This document shows, one piece after another, positions 1-5,811 of a stretch of 6,473 nucleotides of DNA. The position numbers were made by a program, and so were the translations under genes. Origin of the DNA: JAAYBY01 sp964654125 (GTDB lineage: Bacteria > Bacillota > Clostridia > Saccharofermentanales > UBA5734); assembly GCA_964654125.1 (NCBI GenBank), contig CAZZGG010000130.1, forward strand, positions 1 through 6,473, in the 5' to 3' direction. The notes beneath the pieces were generated by a model. It was not told where the DNA came from, searched no databases, and saw nothing but the letters and a program-made list of their open reading frames with translations. Every line of letters starts with the position of its first letter. Position 1 is the first letter of the stretch.

Positions 1-445
1 TGTCACAAGGCCGACCTCCGACATGGACAGCTAGGATCGCTCTGGTTTTTCCAGAGATTCTTTCCTCAACGCTGGCCGGATCCAGGTTATAAGTGTCTGG
101 CTCGATATCAGCAAAAACAGGCGCCGCTCCAGTAAAGACTATTGCTGAAGCTGTTGCGACAAAGGTATAGGGGGGCATGATCACTTCATCCCCCCGGCCA
201 ATATTCAGACTGCGCAAAATCAGCTCTAGGCTGATCGTGCCATTAGACGTTGCCACTGCATATTTCGCATCACAGTAGGCAGCATACTTATTGCTAAACT
301 CAGTCACTTGCGGGCCTAACACGCCCCACCTGCCTGAGTGCAAAACCTGCTCCAGCCGGCCCAATTCCCCAGTCCCTGCCTGGGGCCAGGCCATATATGG
401 TTTACGGACAAGCGGCTCACCACCGTTAATTGCCAGCTTTGCCAT
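1..445 (-). CDS. DegT/DnrJ/EryC1/StrS-family PLP enzyme, N-terminal part (cut by window edge)
   Basis: Translating the minus strand from the ATG at 445 gives 148 open residues that continue past position 1, so only the N-terminal third or so of a roughly 380-430 residue family is present. Visible family features are the start MAKLAINGGEPLV, a glycine-rich GRWGVLGPQV (residues 38-47), SNGT (67-70) expected to hold the PLP phosphate, GDEVIMPPYTFVATASA (85-101) with the aromatic residues that stack on the cofactor, and PVFADIEPDTYNLD (109-122). The catalytic lysine lies outside the window. A strong ribosome site (TAGGAGGG, minus strand, 451-460) fixes the start. It is the last visible gene of the sugar operon, 50 bases after the ROK repressor. 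Family members act as sugar aminotransferases or dehydratases in the cytoplasm. Here the neighbours favour sugar breakdown or remodelling over antibiotic sugar synthesis, but that is inference. Confidence 0.9.
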   Translation of the reverse strand, partial: MAKLAINGGEPLVRKPYMAWPQAGTGELGRLEQVLHSGRWGVLGPQVTEFSNKYAAYCDAKYAVATSNGTISLELILRSLNIGRGDEVIMPPYTFVATASAIVFTGAAPVFADIEPDTYNLDPASVEERISGKTRAILAVHVGGRPCD

Positions 446-450
446 GATTA

Positions 451-460
451 TACCCTCCTA
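451..460 (-). promoter_or_regulatory. Strong Shine-Dalgarno site of the DegT-type gene
   Basis: On the minus strand this reads TAGGAGGGTA, a near-perfect anti-16S match ending about 5-7 bases before the ATG at 445. It settles the start of a gene whose end is not in the window. The rest of the 50-base gap (446-495) is AT-rich, and I see no convincing separate promoter or terminator in it. Confidence 0.8.
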
Positions 461-495
461 AAAACTAATGTTTACGTTCTTATTAAATTATTATT

Positions 496-1614
496 TCACC
501 CAGCGAACCGGACGATTTTATCTAGCCACCTGTCCCGCAGGACCAGAGCTGCACCGACAAAGGCATCCTTGACCGGCCGATCAGACAAGAGCAGCTTTGG
601 CAGCTGGTGCTGCCGGGGCAGCCGCCGGCTCAAACTATCCTGCAAGCTAGTTAGAAACTCAGCTTTGGCCTGACTGGCATAGGCACATTCAATGATGATG
701 GCATGCGGGTCGATCAGCCAGACCACATTGTAAAGGGCCTGGGCAATGTAAGTGCTGTATTGGGCCAGCAGCCTGCTGTAACTGTCCTTACCTGCAGGCA
801 GCTGGGCCAGCTCACGGCTGAAGACCTCCGCTGAGATCATTTCCTCAAAACTAGTTTTTTGATCATAAAGGACCTGACCGATATCGCCCGCAAAAGAATC
901 GGCTCCCCTGACCACCTGGCCACCCAAGGTAATAGCTCCACCGACACCTGCACCGATATAGATATAAAAAACAGTCTTGTCCTTGTACTCCGGCACTAAG
1001 GCCAGGTTGGCCAGGGCGGCAAACTTGACATCCTCGTCGATAAAAATCTCACTAGTCTGGTTGCCGCCCAAAACAATTTCCCGGATCAGGCTCTTGAGGC
1101 GGATCTCCAGCAGCTCGGGGATTCTTTTCGTTATGACAAGATCAGCTTCTGCATCATAAGGACCCGGCACAGACACAGCCAGACCAAGCAGGTCCTGGCC
1201 GGCGCAGGCTGTTGCCAGCTCTTTTTTGACAACTCCAAGAAAATTCTCCAGATTGGTCAGGTAACTTTGGGCTTTTTCATAGACCCAATTCCGGCTGCTA
1301 TAATACAAGGCTAAATCCAGGCCCAGGACAACAAAGTTGAAATCCCGGGCGGTCAAATCCAGGATGACTAATTTGCCTGCATCCTCTTCTACAGCCAGCA
1401 ATTCAGCTTTTCTACCTGCCGCTGTAGCAGTCTTACTCTTGCGCCTGATCAGCTTGTGGCTATCCAGCTGGTCAATGATATTGCCGACCGTCATCAGGCT
1501 GAGGCCAGTTTTTTGGGCCAGCTCACTGCGGGTGATGCCAGTCTCGTTGACAAGCAGATCAAAGATCAAACGGATGTTTTGGATTCTGATTGATGCCAGG
1601 GTGATTTTTTTCAA
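496..1614 (-). CDS. ROK-family transcriptional repressor (winged helix plus degenerate sugar-kinase-fold domain)
   Basis: The protein has 372 residues, a normal length for ROK (NagC/XylR-type) repressors. Residues 8-60 form a MarR-like winged helix, with the core TRSELAQKTGLSLMTVGNII at 28-47. The rest is the ROK actin-like fold: SVPGPYD (148-154), IDEDVKFAAL (192-201) and GAGVGGAI (221-228). The family zinc signature is eroded. Where ROK proteins normally have a GxAGExGH-like segment followed by CxCGxxGC, this one has SFAGDIGQ (240-247) and then no cysteines. The first phosphate loop (usually DxGGT) reads DLTARDFN. It is therefore predicted to bind a sugar or sugar phosphate and DNA without kinase activity. 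The start is TTG at 1614, preceded by GAGG-rich sequence (1617-1630), 20 bases after the SIS gene stop. It is probably the operon's own repressor; its operator has not been shown. Confidence 0.9.
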   Translation of the reverse strand: MKKITLASIRIQNIRLIFDLLVNETGITRSELAQKTGLSLMTVGNIIDQLDSHKLIRRKSKTATAAGRKAELLAVEEDAGKLVILDLTARDFNFVVLGLDLALYYSSRNWVYEKAQSYLTNLENFLGVVKKELATACAGQDLLGLAVSVPGPYDAEADLVITKRIPELLEIRLKSLIREIVLGGNQTSEIFIDEDVKFAALANLALVPEYKDKTVFYIYIGAGVGGAITLGGQVVRGADSFAGDIGQVLYDQKTSFEEMISAEVFSRELAQLPAGKDSYSRLLAQYSTYIAQALYNVVWLIDPHAIIIECAYASQAKAEFLTSLQDSLSRRLPRQHQLPKLLLSDRPVKDAFVGAALVLRDRWLDKIVRFAG

Positions 1615-1634
1615 TTCCTCTTCCCCTCTTTGCT

Positions 1635-2366
1635 CTAGAGGCTTTTAATCAGGCCGCTGTATTTATCCAGCAGGGCCTGGTTCTGGCTGCCGTCGCCCAG
1701 ATTACTGCTGCTGTAAACCTCCGGCTTAAAGCCATTCTTCAGCATGATTTCAGCCGCACCACAGACAAGTGCTTGCAGAATCAGGGCCCCCATGACTGTG
1801 GATGTGGCGCCCAACTGGCCAAGCGAGGCAAATTCGACAGCTGCATCGCCCGGACAGCCGCCATTATCCAAGACGAGGTCAGCCAGTTCAAAGAGTCGTT
1901 TGCCACTTGGGTGCCTGGGAGCAGCTGAGCGGGAATGCGCAAGACTGGTCAGGGCTATTACTGTCATACCTTTGGCTTTGCCAGCCAGGGCCATTTCAAC
2001 AGGCACAGCATTTCGGCCGGAATTGGACGCAATCAGCAGCAAATCCCCCGGTTTTATGGGGTAACTAGCCAAAAGCAGCTCGGCATAGCCAGGCAGTCTT
2101 TCCAGATTAGTGCTTTTGGCAGCAGCGGTGTGCAGCATCAGGCCTTCATCGAGGATGGGGCTGACCCGGGCCAGACCACCCGCCCGGTAGAAGAGCTCTT
2201 CGGCCAGCATGTGGGAATGGCCGGTGCCGAAGGTATAAATCATGCCTCCAGCCATCAGGCAGTTAGCCAGCAAATGGGCCGCCTGGTCCAACAGGTCCAG
2301 CTGTTCGTCTTTTAGCTGCTGGATCAGCCTGGTGATATTGCTGATATACTCCAATGCTTTAGTCAT
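1635..2366 (-). CDS. SIS-domain sugar-phosphate protein, UPF0309-like
   Basis: This is a cytoplasmic SIS (sugar isomerase) domain protein of about 243 residues. Counting from the upstream ATG at 2372, the phosphosugar-binding elements are FGTGHSHMLAEELFYRAGG (48-66), SNSGRN (116-121), LTSLAHS (141-147), a DNGGCPGDA turn (169-177) and GATSTV (188-193). This pattern matches the UPF0309 group of Firmicute SIS proteins better than MurQ etherases, which are longer, or GmhA. Two ATG codons lie six bases apart. I prefer the second (2366) because AGGA (2373-2376) abuts the first but sits 6 bases before the second. The preferred start overlaps the kinase stop as ATGACTAA, so the two genes are probably translationally coupled. 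The exact reaction is unknown; isomerase, deaminase or lyase chemistry on the kinase product fits the context. Confidence 0.88.
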   Translation of the reverse strand: MTKALEYISNITRLIQQLKDEQLDLLDQAAHLLANCLMAGGMIYTFGTGHSHMLAEELFYRAGGLARVSPILDEGLMLHTAAAKSTNLERLPGYAELLLASYPIKPGDLLLIASNSGRNAVPVEMALAGKAKGMTVIALTSLAHSRSAAPRHPSGKRLFELADLVLDNGGCPGDAAVEFASLGQLGATSTVMGALILQALVCGAAEIMLKNGFKPEVYSSSNLGDGSQNQALLDKYSGLIKSL

Positions 2367-3348
2367 AGTCATTCCTGCTTTCTAAACTCATCAGGCGAGC
2401 TAGAGCTTCTTCAGCAAAGGGCTGGCCGGATTTTTTCATGGCATAAAGGGCTGCACCTGTTTCAGCCTTCAGTTTGGCAAAGCCCAGCCGGACATCAGGA
2501 TAGACAGATCTGACCGCTTGCCTGAAAGCCGCTGCCAGATCAGGATTTTTTTCCAGGACACTGCCCGACATGCCAACCAGACAGGATTCATCGGCCATTT
2601 TTTCCACCAGGCGGCAAGCGTAGGCAGCCAGGTCTTGGACTGCCTGATCGACTATGCTAGCCGCCACTGGATCACCCTGCCGGGCTATTTCAATCACAGA
2701 TTTGCCAAAACTTGCCAGGCTGGCTGCCCTAGCTGGCAACTGATAGAAAATCTCAATTAACTGGCGCGGCTGACTTACAGCAAAGTGGGCCAAGACAGCC
2801 TCCTTTAGCCTAGTGGCCGGGCCTAGCCCTTCATAACTTTTCAGGGCAGCTGTAATGCCTTGGACCGCCATGGCATAAGCACTGCCCGGGTCCTGGAACA
2901 GATAGCCCCAGCCACCAATAATGTGCAGCTGATCTTGCTGGTCCAGCAAGATGGCGATGGAGCCGGTACCGCTGACCACCATGATGCCAGGTCCACCTAA
3001 GGTCAAACCCATCAGGGCCATGAAGACATCACTGTGCATGCTGGTCTTTTCCAGGGGTAGGATTCCCTGGCAAAAAGAGTTCACGAAATCCTGGTCTGGC
3101 TCATAATCCAAAGATGACAGCCCAATCGCGATTCCTTCATAAACACTGATACCAGCCACTTTTAGTAAAGAGTCCACTGTGTGTTTTAAATTCAGCCTGG
3201 CTGTGGCCAGATCAGAGGCATAGTGGTTGGTCTGGTCACCCACAAAGCGCCCCAGAACCCGGCCACTGGCAGTCACTGCCACAGCCACTGTGGAGGTGCC
3301 ACCACTGTCCACTCCAATAAAGATTTTCTCCGGCAAATTCACTCTCAC
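2359..3348 (-). CDS. BadF/BadG/BcrA/BcrD-type ATPase, probable N-acetylhexosamine (GlcNAc/MurNAc-like) kinase
   Basis: At 329 residues this has the length of bacterial NAGK-like kinases. Motifs in order are IGVDSGGTST (11-20, phosphate-1 loop), SDVFMAL (106-112, with the aspartate expected to be the catalytic base), VVSGTGSIAI (124-133, phosphate-2 loop), GGWGYLFQDPGSAY (145-158) and GMSGSV (259-264, adenosine-binding turn). The usual DEGSG element after GGWG reads QDPGSA here, a deviation in an active-site loop that may affect substrate choice. The predicted reaction is ATP-dependent phosphorylation of an amino sugar in the cytoplasm, the first step of the operon. The start is unsettled: GTG at 3348, GTG at 3342 and TTG at 3336 are all possible, and none has a strong ribosome site. 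All three leave the phosphate loop intact. The stop overlaps the SIS gene start. Confidence 0.9.
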   Translation of the reverse strand: MRVNLPEKIFIGVDSGGTSTVAVAVTASGRVLGRFVGDQTNHYASDLATARLNLKHTVDSLLKVAGISVYEGIAIGLSSLDYEPDQDFVNSFCQGILPLEKTSMHSDVFMALMGLTLGGPGIMVVSGTGSIAILLDQQDQLHIIGGWGYLFQDPGSAYAMAVQGITAALKSYEGLGPATRLKEAVLAHFAVSQPRQLIEIFYQLPARAASLASFGKSVIEIARQGDPVAASIVDQAVQDLAAYACRLVEKMADESCLVGMSGSVLEKNPDLAAAFRQAVRSVYPDVRLGFAKLKAETGAALYAMKKSGQPFAEEALARLMSLESRNDYD

Positions 3349-3366
3349 CCCAGATCTACAAGCATT

Positions 3367-3379
3367 AATACGCTGTATT
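3367..3379. repeat. Small perfect inverted repeat in the operon leader (AATAC-GCT-GTATT)
   Basis: Five-base arms flank a three-base centre, located downstream of the predicted start and about 20 bases before the kinase start codon. It could be a second operator half of a repressor loop or a minor RNA hairpin. The arms are short, so chance is a real alternative. Confidence 0.3.
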
Positions 3380-3391
3380 TATAAACTCTAT

Positions 3392-3429
3392 TTATTAATT
3401 GCATAATAACACAGGAACAAGGCCTGTTC
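3392..3429. promoter_or_regulatory. Candidate operator repeats overlapping the operon promoter
   Basis: Two inverted repeats overlap the promoter. TTATTA-6-TAATAA (3392-3409) covers the -10 and the predicted transcription start. GAACA-5-TGTTC (3415-3429) sits in the spacer and touches the -35. Either placement would let a dimeric repressor block RNA polymerase, and the ROK protein of the same operon is the natural candidate. The first repeat is AT-only in its arms and could arise by chance in this AT-rich stretch. Confidence 0.4.
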
Positions 3430-3431
3430 AA
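3403..3431 (-). promoter_or_regulatory. Sigma-A-like promoter of the kinase-SIS-ROK-DegT operon
   Basis: On the minus strand, TTGAAC (3431-3426) and TATTAT (3408-3403) are separated by exactly 17 bases, a good vegetative promoter. Transcription would begin near 3396, leaving a leader of about 48 bases before the kinase GTG. The site lies in the only sizeable gap upstream of the four-gene operon. I read it from sequence alone, and the -10 has two differences from consensus neighbours only if the surrounding AT-rich sequence is ignored. Confidence 0.6.
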
Positions 3432-3518
3432 GCACCTTTTTTATCAAGCCACCACAGCTATCCCTGATGGTGTATCATAGAGTTAACGAAAACACGAAAG
3501 TGCAGTTAGAGCAAGATT

Positions 3519-4019
3519 ATGAATTATTTAAACACCAAATATCATCTGCCTGGCCCAAACATGCAGGCAAAAATAATGGACTCAATCTTATACCAACTGG
3601 ACTCTATGGGTTTGGAAGAACTCTTACTGCTGAGCTTATCACTTAGTAAAATCAGCCAGCAGGAGCAGGATTTGGACCCCTGTTCTGCTCAAGCGGACCA
3701 CACCTTTGTCACATGCCCAGTTGATGAATATCTGGATTTCTTGGCCCACATTCTAAATAGCACTGCTAAAGAGAGATTGTCCCAACTTTTAGTGCACGCC
3801 TGTCGCAGCCTTATGAGCAGGCTGGTCGAGCTAGACGGCCTTAGAAGCTGGCAGGCCTGGAAGTGGACAGATGATGTCAAGTTAGCAGCTGACCAGGTGG
3901 TGATCCACTTTAACAAGAAGATGCCGCCCTACTTAATTTGGCTTAAGCTAGCAGCAGACAAGGCTTTGGCAAAGTTAATCGCAGATTTTGTTGACTTAAA
4001 TCAGCTTGACTCCGATTAA
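3519..4019 (+). CDS. Hypothetical protein, 166 residues, family not recognised
   Basis: An uninterrupted 166-codon frame starts at ATG 3519, diverging from the sugar operon. Codon choice resembles the neighbouring genes and the composition is that of a soluble, mostly helical protein. It has a leucine-rich helix (LEELLLLSLSLSKI, about residues 33-46), a central DEYLDFLAHIL segment (about 68-78), a tryptophan-rich SWQAWKW patch (about 109-115) and an acidic end (DLNQLDSD). I see no signal peptide, membrane span or known catalytic motif. The ribosome site is weak (GAG within TTAGAGCAAG before the ATG), and later ATGs at about residues 15 and 20 are no better supported. A possible terminator follows at 4044-4069. 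Its function is unknown. Divergent placement beside the promoter leaves open a link to the operon, but nothing in the sequence demonstrates one. Confidence 0.6.
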   Translation: MNYLNTKYHLPGPNMQAKIMDSILYQLDSMGLEELLLLSLSLSKISQQEQDLDPCSAQADHTFVTCPVDEYLDFLAHILNSTAKERLSQLLVHACRSLMSRLVELDGLRSWQAWKWTDDVKLAADQVVIHFNKKMPPYLIWLKLAADKALAKLIADFVDLNQLDSD

Positions 4020-4043
4020 TCAGTCAAGTTCTATATGTTGGTG

Positions 4044-4069
4044 AAAAGCAACTTCCGGTTCGGCTTTTT
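4044..4069 (+). terminator. Possible rho-independent terminator after the 166-residue ORF
   Basis: AAAAGC (4044-4049) can pair with GCTTTT (4063-4068) around a 13-base loop, and the 3' arm ends in a five-T run. It lies 24 bases past the stop of the rightward gene. The long loop and AT-rich stem make it a weak candidate. Confidence 0.35.
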
Positions 4070-4076
4070 AGGTATA

Positions 4077-4528
4077 TCACCCTATCTCCACAGCCAGCTT
4101 GGTGTTTAGAGCTGCGAATAAATCGTTCTGCTTTTTACGACAGTTAGATACAGTCCATACACCACGCCTTTTAGCAGCCTTAATCATCCGGGCATCAAGC
4201 AGGCAATCCTGCAAACTTTTACCCTTTACCGACCCAACTGCCTCTGCCAATTCTCGATGGATCAGCGCGCTGACAAGCATAATGAAGGCAAGACCCTGCG
4301 TTTTATAATAATCTTGCTGATGAAGCGCCCTGTCATCTCCTAAGCTGCTGACAGCTTTTTGCAGCTGAGCAGCTTCTTACCCAGAGGGAAAATGCAAGAA
4401 TTACCATTGCTGCTAAAGAGCTTGAGGTTGTCAGCACTGTAAAATACTCTGTCTATGACAAAAAGCATGTTTTTCAGCAAGGCCTGGCTTAACGGATCTT
4501 TGACACAGATCTTATCTACACTTGCCCC
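4077..4528 (-). pseudogene. Decayed transposase relic, IS4/IS1634 type
   Basis: Two minus-strand frames together read as pieces of a DDE transposase. The first (4528-4340) contains LLKNMLFVIDRVFYSADNLK, matching the conserved DRGFYS-type block around the second catalytic aspartate, with the usual Gly replaced by Val. It ends at a TAG (4342-4340). The second frame (4376-4077) carries a C-terminal type segment, DYYKTQGLAFIMLVSALIHR, followed by a helical tail ending at TGA (4079-4077). The frames overlap at 4340-4376, so at least one frameshift is present. Only about 50 residues separate the two blocks, where intact relatives have far more, so an internal stretch is also deleted. The N-terminal half is missing. 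No terminal inverted repeats or target duplication were found. The general assignment is fairly safe; the exact IS family is less so. Confidence 0.65.
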
Positions 4529-4542
4529 CTAAAAAATCAAAG

Positions 4543-4560
4543 AAAAAAGGCTTTGCAGCC
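4543..4560 (-). terminator. Weak hairpin plus T-run downstream of the DUF4160 gene
   Basis: On the minus strand GGCT-GCAA-AGCC is followed by six T residues, with a second T-run a few bases on. The four-base stem with a GNRA-like loop is short for a terminator. It lies about 100 bases past the DUF4160 stop, between that cassette and the transposase relic. The rest of 4561-4660 shows no gene. Confidence 0.35.
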
Positions 4561-4660
4561 GTACATTACAGTGTTTTTAAGTTGTTGAATGTGTTAACAT
4601 GAAGCTGCAATCAGAGGTAGATATCACATAATTGTCCGAAAAGGTGTGTCTAGATCATTT

Positions 4661-4939
4661 TTAGCAGTAAAATTTAATCTCATCTATTTTAAAATGTTCT
4701 TTCCACTTCCTGCATATCAAAAAATACTGTGCAGCTATTATTTCTAGAATATTATTTAATTCCTTTACCGGTATTTTGCTTGAATTATTCTCTAGTATAC
4801 AACCACCTGAGGCAGTTAACCAAACTTTTGTAGAGTTTTGGGTTGGTTTTCCTTGGCTAACATGGATATGAATTGGTTCGAAATTTTCATTTAACCAAAA
4901 ATAAACTAGGTATCCTCCTACTCTAAATAGACTAGGCAA
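4661..4939 (-). CDS. DUF4160-family small protein
   Basis: This 92-residue protein has the DUF4160 layout: a short N-terminal MPSLFRVGGYLVYFW strand pair, the hallmark EPIHIHV (residues 21-27), a KVWL strand (38-41), and a C-terminal helix ending with KWKEHF (78-83). The start is TTG at 4939 rather than ATG, supported by TAGGGGG about 8 bases upstream. That ribosome site overlaps the stop codon of the preceding 82-residue gene, which implies coupled translation. Family members are usually encoded next to a second small protein, often DUF2442, and have been viewed as possible toxin-antitoxin partners; no activity can be read from the sequence. The gene is AT-rich compared with the flanking operons, suggesting separate acquisition. 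Confidence 0.87.
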   Translation of the reverse strand: MPSLFRVGGYLVYFWLNENFEPIHIHVSQGKPTQNSTKVWLTASGGCILENNSSKIPVKELNNILEIIAAQYFLICRKWKEHFKIDEIKFYC

Positions 4940-4951
4940 TTTGGATACCCC

Positions 4952-5200
4952 CTATAGTGCATATTTATAGAATAGATGTGCATTGTGTCTAAGGATTTCA
5001 TTAAATTCCTCTATTTCTTCATTAGTGTAGCCTTCAATTTTTATCCAAGTATAACTAGGTAAAATACATCTTGCAACATCGAAACCAGCCTCATTTGGAC
5101 GTTCGAAATGGACTTCCACTTTCTGTATATTATTTTCTTCAATTATATGTGAATGTGTTATTTCTGTTTCATCCGCTAGAGTAATATAAGGATACATCAT
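4952..5200 (-). CDS. Hypothetical 82-residue partner of the DUF4160 protein
   Basis: This is a small acidic protein, first in a two-gene unit and 12 bases upstream of the DUF4160 gene. The N-terminal half looks like beta strands (YPYITLADETEITHSHI, then KVEVHFERP at about 27-35). The centre holds a distinctive AGFDVARCILPSYTW (38-52) and the C-terminus is one helix (TNEEIEEFNEILRHNAHLF, 59-77). Tandem ATGs occur at 5200 and 5197; GGGAGG (5208-5213) sits about 7 bases before the first. DUF4160 genes often have a DUF2442 partner, but this protein does not clearly show that family's pattern, so I leave it unnamed. An antitoxin-like or DNA- or partner-binding role is a guess from context. Codons and base composition are AT-rich like its partner. 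Confidence 0.8.
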   Translation of the reverse strand: MMYPYITLADETEITHSHIIEENNIQKVEVHFERPNEAGFDVARCILPSYTWIKIEGYTNEEIEEFNEILRHNAHLFYKYAL

Positions 5201-5245
5201 CTAAAAAACCTCCCACCTAACTTTAATAATTTCTCATATGTATTT

Positions 5246-5254
5246 ATTATATCA
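5246..5254 (-). promoter_or_regulatory. Extended -10 promoter of the 82-residue/DUF4160 unit
   Basis: On the minus strand the sequence reads TGATATAAT, a perfect TATAAT with the TGn extension. No good -35 is present 16-18 bases upstream, as expected for extended -10 promoters. Transcription would begin near 5239, giving a leader of about 39 bases that includes the strong ribosome site before 5200. Confidence 0.6.
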
Positions 5255-5271
5255 CACCATCCGCACCCCAA

Positions 5272-5592
5272 TTAGCCTAATTCTCGGTTAATTAATTGAC
5301 TGATTTTTGGCTTTGTTTCAGGATCCATGTCGACAGTTTCATCAAAACCCAAAGCCTCAAGATATTTTTTTGTTTGCAGTTATTCCAGACCCCAGAAATC
5401 GCTTGTCCTGTACTTTCAGCACCTTAATGCCTTTCAAGGCCCTAGCCATGGCATAAAAGATCGGCCTTTTGGTCTTGATACTTTTTTGAGGCCCTCCACC
5501 ACGATATCAATGGCTTCCAGATAAGAGCGCACATGGCATCGATGCGGTGTGCTGTCTTAAGGAATATATCGCCCGATGAACAAAGACTAGTG
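5272..5592 (-). pseudogene. Frameshifted coding relic of unknown family
   Basis: Three successive minus-strand frames read as parts of one protein. The first, about 5592-5525, gives SSGDIFLKTAHRIDAMCALI. The second, about 5524-5441, gives LEAIDIVVEGLKKVSRPKGR. The third starts near 5456 with FYAMARALKGIKVLKVQDKR, is shifted once more near 5367, and continues as KYLEALGFDETVDMDPETK to a TAA at 5274-5272. Each piece has protein-like composition and each join sits where the previous frame soon meets a stop, which is what a gene with several small indels looks like. I do not recognise the family. No start or ribosome site is visible, so the 5' end is probably lost. The stop lies 18 bases from the extended -10 promoter of the DUF4160 unit. 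Between 5201 and 5532 I see nothing else except that promoter. Confidence 0.45.
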
Positions 5593-5787
5593 CTATATTT
5601 TTTCTATCCACAGGGGGGCAGGCAAAACTGTTGTCGCTTCACCTTCTTACAGGATCTGGAGTACCGGCTGAGCAAGGCAGGACTGAGTGGCCTTTGCGAA
5701 GAAACATCTGTTACAGGCACACTTTTGGAAATCATGGACCTGGTCATTGCTTCTTTTCCTGAGCTAATTAATCAGCTGGAGCTTTAA
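5533..5787 (+). CDS. Doubtful small ORF, 84 residues
   Basis: A rightward frame opens at ATG 5533 and ends at TAA 5785-5787, only 12 bases from the convergent TetR stop. The second half (LQDLEYRLSKAGLSGLCEE, then LLEIMDLVIASFPELINQLEL) looks like two helices of a real protein, whereas the first half is cysteine- and arginine-rich and overlaps the minus-strand relic. There is no clear ribosome site upstream. It may be the surviving 3' end of another decayed gene, a genuine small gene with a misjudged start, or chance. No family is recognised. Confidence 0.3.
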   Translation: MASMRCAVLRNISPDEQRLVLYFFYPQGGRQNCCRFTFLQDLEYRLSKAGLSGLCEETSVTGTLLEIMDLVIASFPELINQLEL

Positions 5788-5811
5788 GCCGCCAGGCCAC
5801 TAGTTTAAAGC
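5781..5811. terminator. Hairpin spanning the convergent gene ends
   Basis: GCTTTAA (5781-5787) pairs perfectly with TTAAAGC (5805-5811), and the 17-base loop contains a further GCC/GGC pairing. It covers both the TAA of the rightward ORF and the stop of the TetR gene. There is no proper T-run on either strand, so termination is uncertain. Confidence 0.3.

Noticed and set aside
1744..2315. Overlapping plus-strand frames opposite the SIS gene
   Set aside because: They are shadows in a GC-rich conserved gene; the minus-strand product has all SIS motifs.
1635..2366. MurQ-type MurNAc-6-phosphate etherase
   Set aside because: The protein is about 55 residues too short and its motifs follow the UPF0309 pattern.
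2359..3348. Assignment as benzoyl-CoA reductase or 2-hydroxyacyl-CoA dehydratase activator
   Set aside because: It shares the ATPase fold, but there is no partner dehydratase or reductase gene and no activator-type cysteine cluster; the operon context is sugar-related.
3689..3916. 75-codon minus-strand frame
   Set aside because: It lies inside and antisense to the longer 166-residue frame, has no ribosome site, and its protein is Ser/Arg-rich as expected for a shadow.
4099..4308. 69-codon plus-strand frame
   Set aside because: It is antisense to the transposase relic, whose opposite-strand translation gives recognisable blocks.
4020..5330. CRISPR array, tRNA or other structured RNA in the low-coding region
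   Set aside because: No regularly spaced repeats and no cloverleaf or known riboswitch pattern could be found by eye.
5327..5524. 65-codon plus-strand frame
   Set aside because: It is antisense to the minus-strand relic pieces, with proline/serine-rich, non-protein-like composition and no ribosome site.
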